From Paracentrotus lividus (taxonomy: Eukaryota > Echinodermata > Echinoidea > Camarodonta > Echinidae): 64,000 nucleotides of DNA. Position 1 is the stretch's first letter; the number at the start of each line of letters is the position of its first letter. The DNA is taken from assembly GCA_940671915.1 (NCBI GenBank), contig CALNVZ010003426.1:20871628-20935627 (forward strand), written 5' to 3'. The notes under the pieces are model-generated. The model made no database searches, was not told the DNA's origin, and saw nothing but the letters and a program-made list of their open reading frames with translations. Made by a program: the position numbers and the translations under genes. Below are positions 62,801-64,000 of the stretch, in pieces.

Positions 62801-63245
62801 TCAGACAGTACCTACACTTCGTTTTTTTTTTTTTCGTTGTTTGTTTGTTTTTTGTTTTTGGTTGGAAGCCATCATAAAGTCTTGTGCCTTTTTAAAGCTT
62901 TTGTGGAAGGGAAGCACCATAGAAATACTTGTTTGACAGCTTTGGAGGGGAAACCCCCCAAAAATAAAACTATTGAGCTCTATTGTCTTGATCTGTTTCA
63001 GTTGGAAAGTATTCAAGACTAGTATACCCCTAGTAATAATTTGAGGTATTCACCGAAGAAATGCCTAAGAGTCGACTATTATCAGGATGATTTGTTAGTG
63101 TTTCTCCCGAGTTGCCCTTATAAATAATGTGGAATAGGGCATATCAGTTGGTTGACGCTGTTTGGACAGCGTTGGGAGAGGTTACATGTCATATCTGTCT
63201 TATATGTCTTCGATTGTGCTTTTGATGCATAAAGTGCTGTAAAAA
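59889..63245 (+). repeat. 3.4-kb direct repeat, copy B (indel-rich, probable assembly artefact)
   Basis: Collinear with 56400-59888 but with a single-base or short insertion or deletion every 10-20 bases, and about 130 bp shorter overall. Differences are mostly indels, many in short runs, with comparatively few clean substitutions. Copy A stops at GCTGTAAAA (59888) and copy B runs past the same point at 63245 into new sequence. This is the pattern of an uncorrected long read or contig end laid beside the polished version. Open frames here are not meaningful. Confidence 0.85.
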
Positions 63246-64000
63246 TCTTTCAAGCGCTTAATTGATTCTTGTTATTGTAGCGATACACTCTTTAACTATT
63301 ACTCGGTTCCTGTAGGTATGAGTGGACAAGCTGAATATTATGATGTTGAAAGATATTTATCAAGGATCGAGTTGAATTGTCTTCATGGTTGAAGAAAAAC
63401 AACACATGCTGAATGATTGTATATAAGTTTCATTTAGGGATTAGGCGCACTTGCTTTATAGCTAAATGCGAGTTATATATATGCGTCAACAAAAGCAAAT
63501 GGTCAATTTTTATTTCATATTTAGATAGCATAAGCTGTTGCATTAGATCTGATTCATTCCTTGCTAGCCTGACTACTGGAACTTCTGTTCATGGTTTGTG
63601 AATTTAAAGTTAATGGGGGCAACGTATGAAAGCTTTGGTGATGGATAGTTTTTCATAATTAAGAACTGTGCAGGATTGACGAGGTGATATTTTTGGATGT
63701 GCATTGCAGTCATTAGTTGAGGATGTAGGATTATTTTATGTTCTGTTGTGCTATGCTATCTGTTTTGGTTATGAAATTAGTTTTAAGATTTGTTTAATGT
63801 CATGTATTTCAAGGAAAGTGTTGAAGAGGTATTCGATTTATGGAGGTGACATAGTAACGGCTATCAGGGTCATGTTTGGTATTGAGCAAGTAGTGCTATG
63901 GAGAGCTGACTTATGAGGTATTAAAATTGGATGAGGAGATGATGCAAACCTGCTCAACTGAAACCATGAAGAATGGTTTTAGGAGGTGGTAGTGATGAGA
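63246..64000 (+). other. Unique sequence beyond the duplicated segment; no gene recognised
   Basis: Starts ATCTTTCAAGCGC where copy A was cut off. Likely the true continuation of the locus, but it may share the high indel rate of copy B. Two short open frames (63413-63601, 63704-63916) show no recognisable domain, and indel errors could hide real exons here. Confidence 0.5.

Noticed and set aside
62837..63022. Open frame similar to one at 59419-59664
   Set aside because: The two are the same DNA in copies A and B of the duplicated segment; indels shift the frame, so neither is supported as coding.

Overview
The window is animal genomic DNA: few exons, long introns, and many transposon relics and microsatellites. 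The best lineage clue is a histone H2B gene on the minus strand near 12.9-13.25 kb. Its C-terminal protein sequence looks echinoderm-like, and it ends in the replication-histone stem-loop followed by the purine-rich element CAAGAAAGA, the classic sea-urchin form. With the frequent TACATGTA palindromes and long G or C runs, this suggests an echinoderm, perhaps a sea urchin. The species cannot be fixed from the sequence alone.

Layout. (1) 175-1693, plus strand: the last two recognisable coding exons of a GAS2-type cytoskeletal linker gene, with a 627-bp inverted-repeat transposon in the intron. (2) About 2-12 kb: no gene seen; transposon relics including a TTAA-flanked piggyBac-like element, a Tc1/mariner-like element, a tRNA-derived SINE and a hAT element nested in a GC-rich element. 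(3) 12.8-13.4 kb: histone H2B, minus strand, with small indels confined to its N-terminal half. (4) 13.5-21.5 kb: a dense repeat nest with at least four levels of insertion around 15.5-19.2 kb. (5) 21.84 kb to beyond 48.8 kb, plus strand: a probable sialidase gene of the NEU2/3/4 type (GH33). A CpG-rich promoter-like region, three candidate alternative 5' coding exons (one encoding a hydrophobic membrane segment) and the first catalytic exon are visible. That exon lies in a roughly 200-bp tandem duplication whose upstream copy is broken. All three 5' exons end in phase 1, which fits the phase of the catalytic exon. The later catalytic exons are not in the window. (6) 49-56.4 kb: intronic or intergenic repeats. 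(7) 56.4-63.25 kb: a 3.4-kb segment present twice in direct orientation. The second copy is riddled with small indels, which looks more like an unpolished assembly overlap than biology, so sequence after about 59,889 should be treated as low quality.

The three genes show no sign of acting together. The most interesting biology is the proposed choice between membrane-anchored and short N-termini in the sialidase gene. The nested transposons are well supported by exact target-site duplications. Most open reading frames outside the exons listed are chance frames through repeats.
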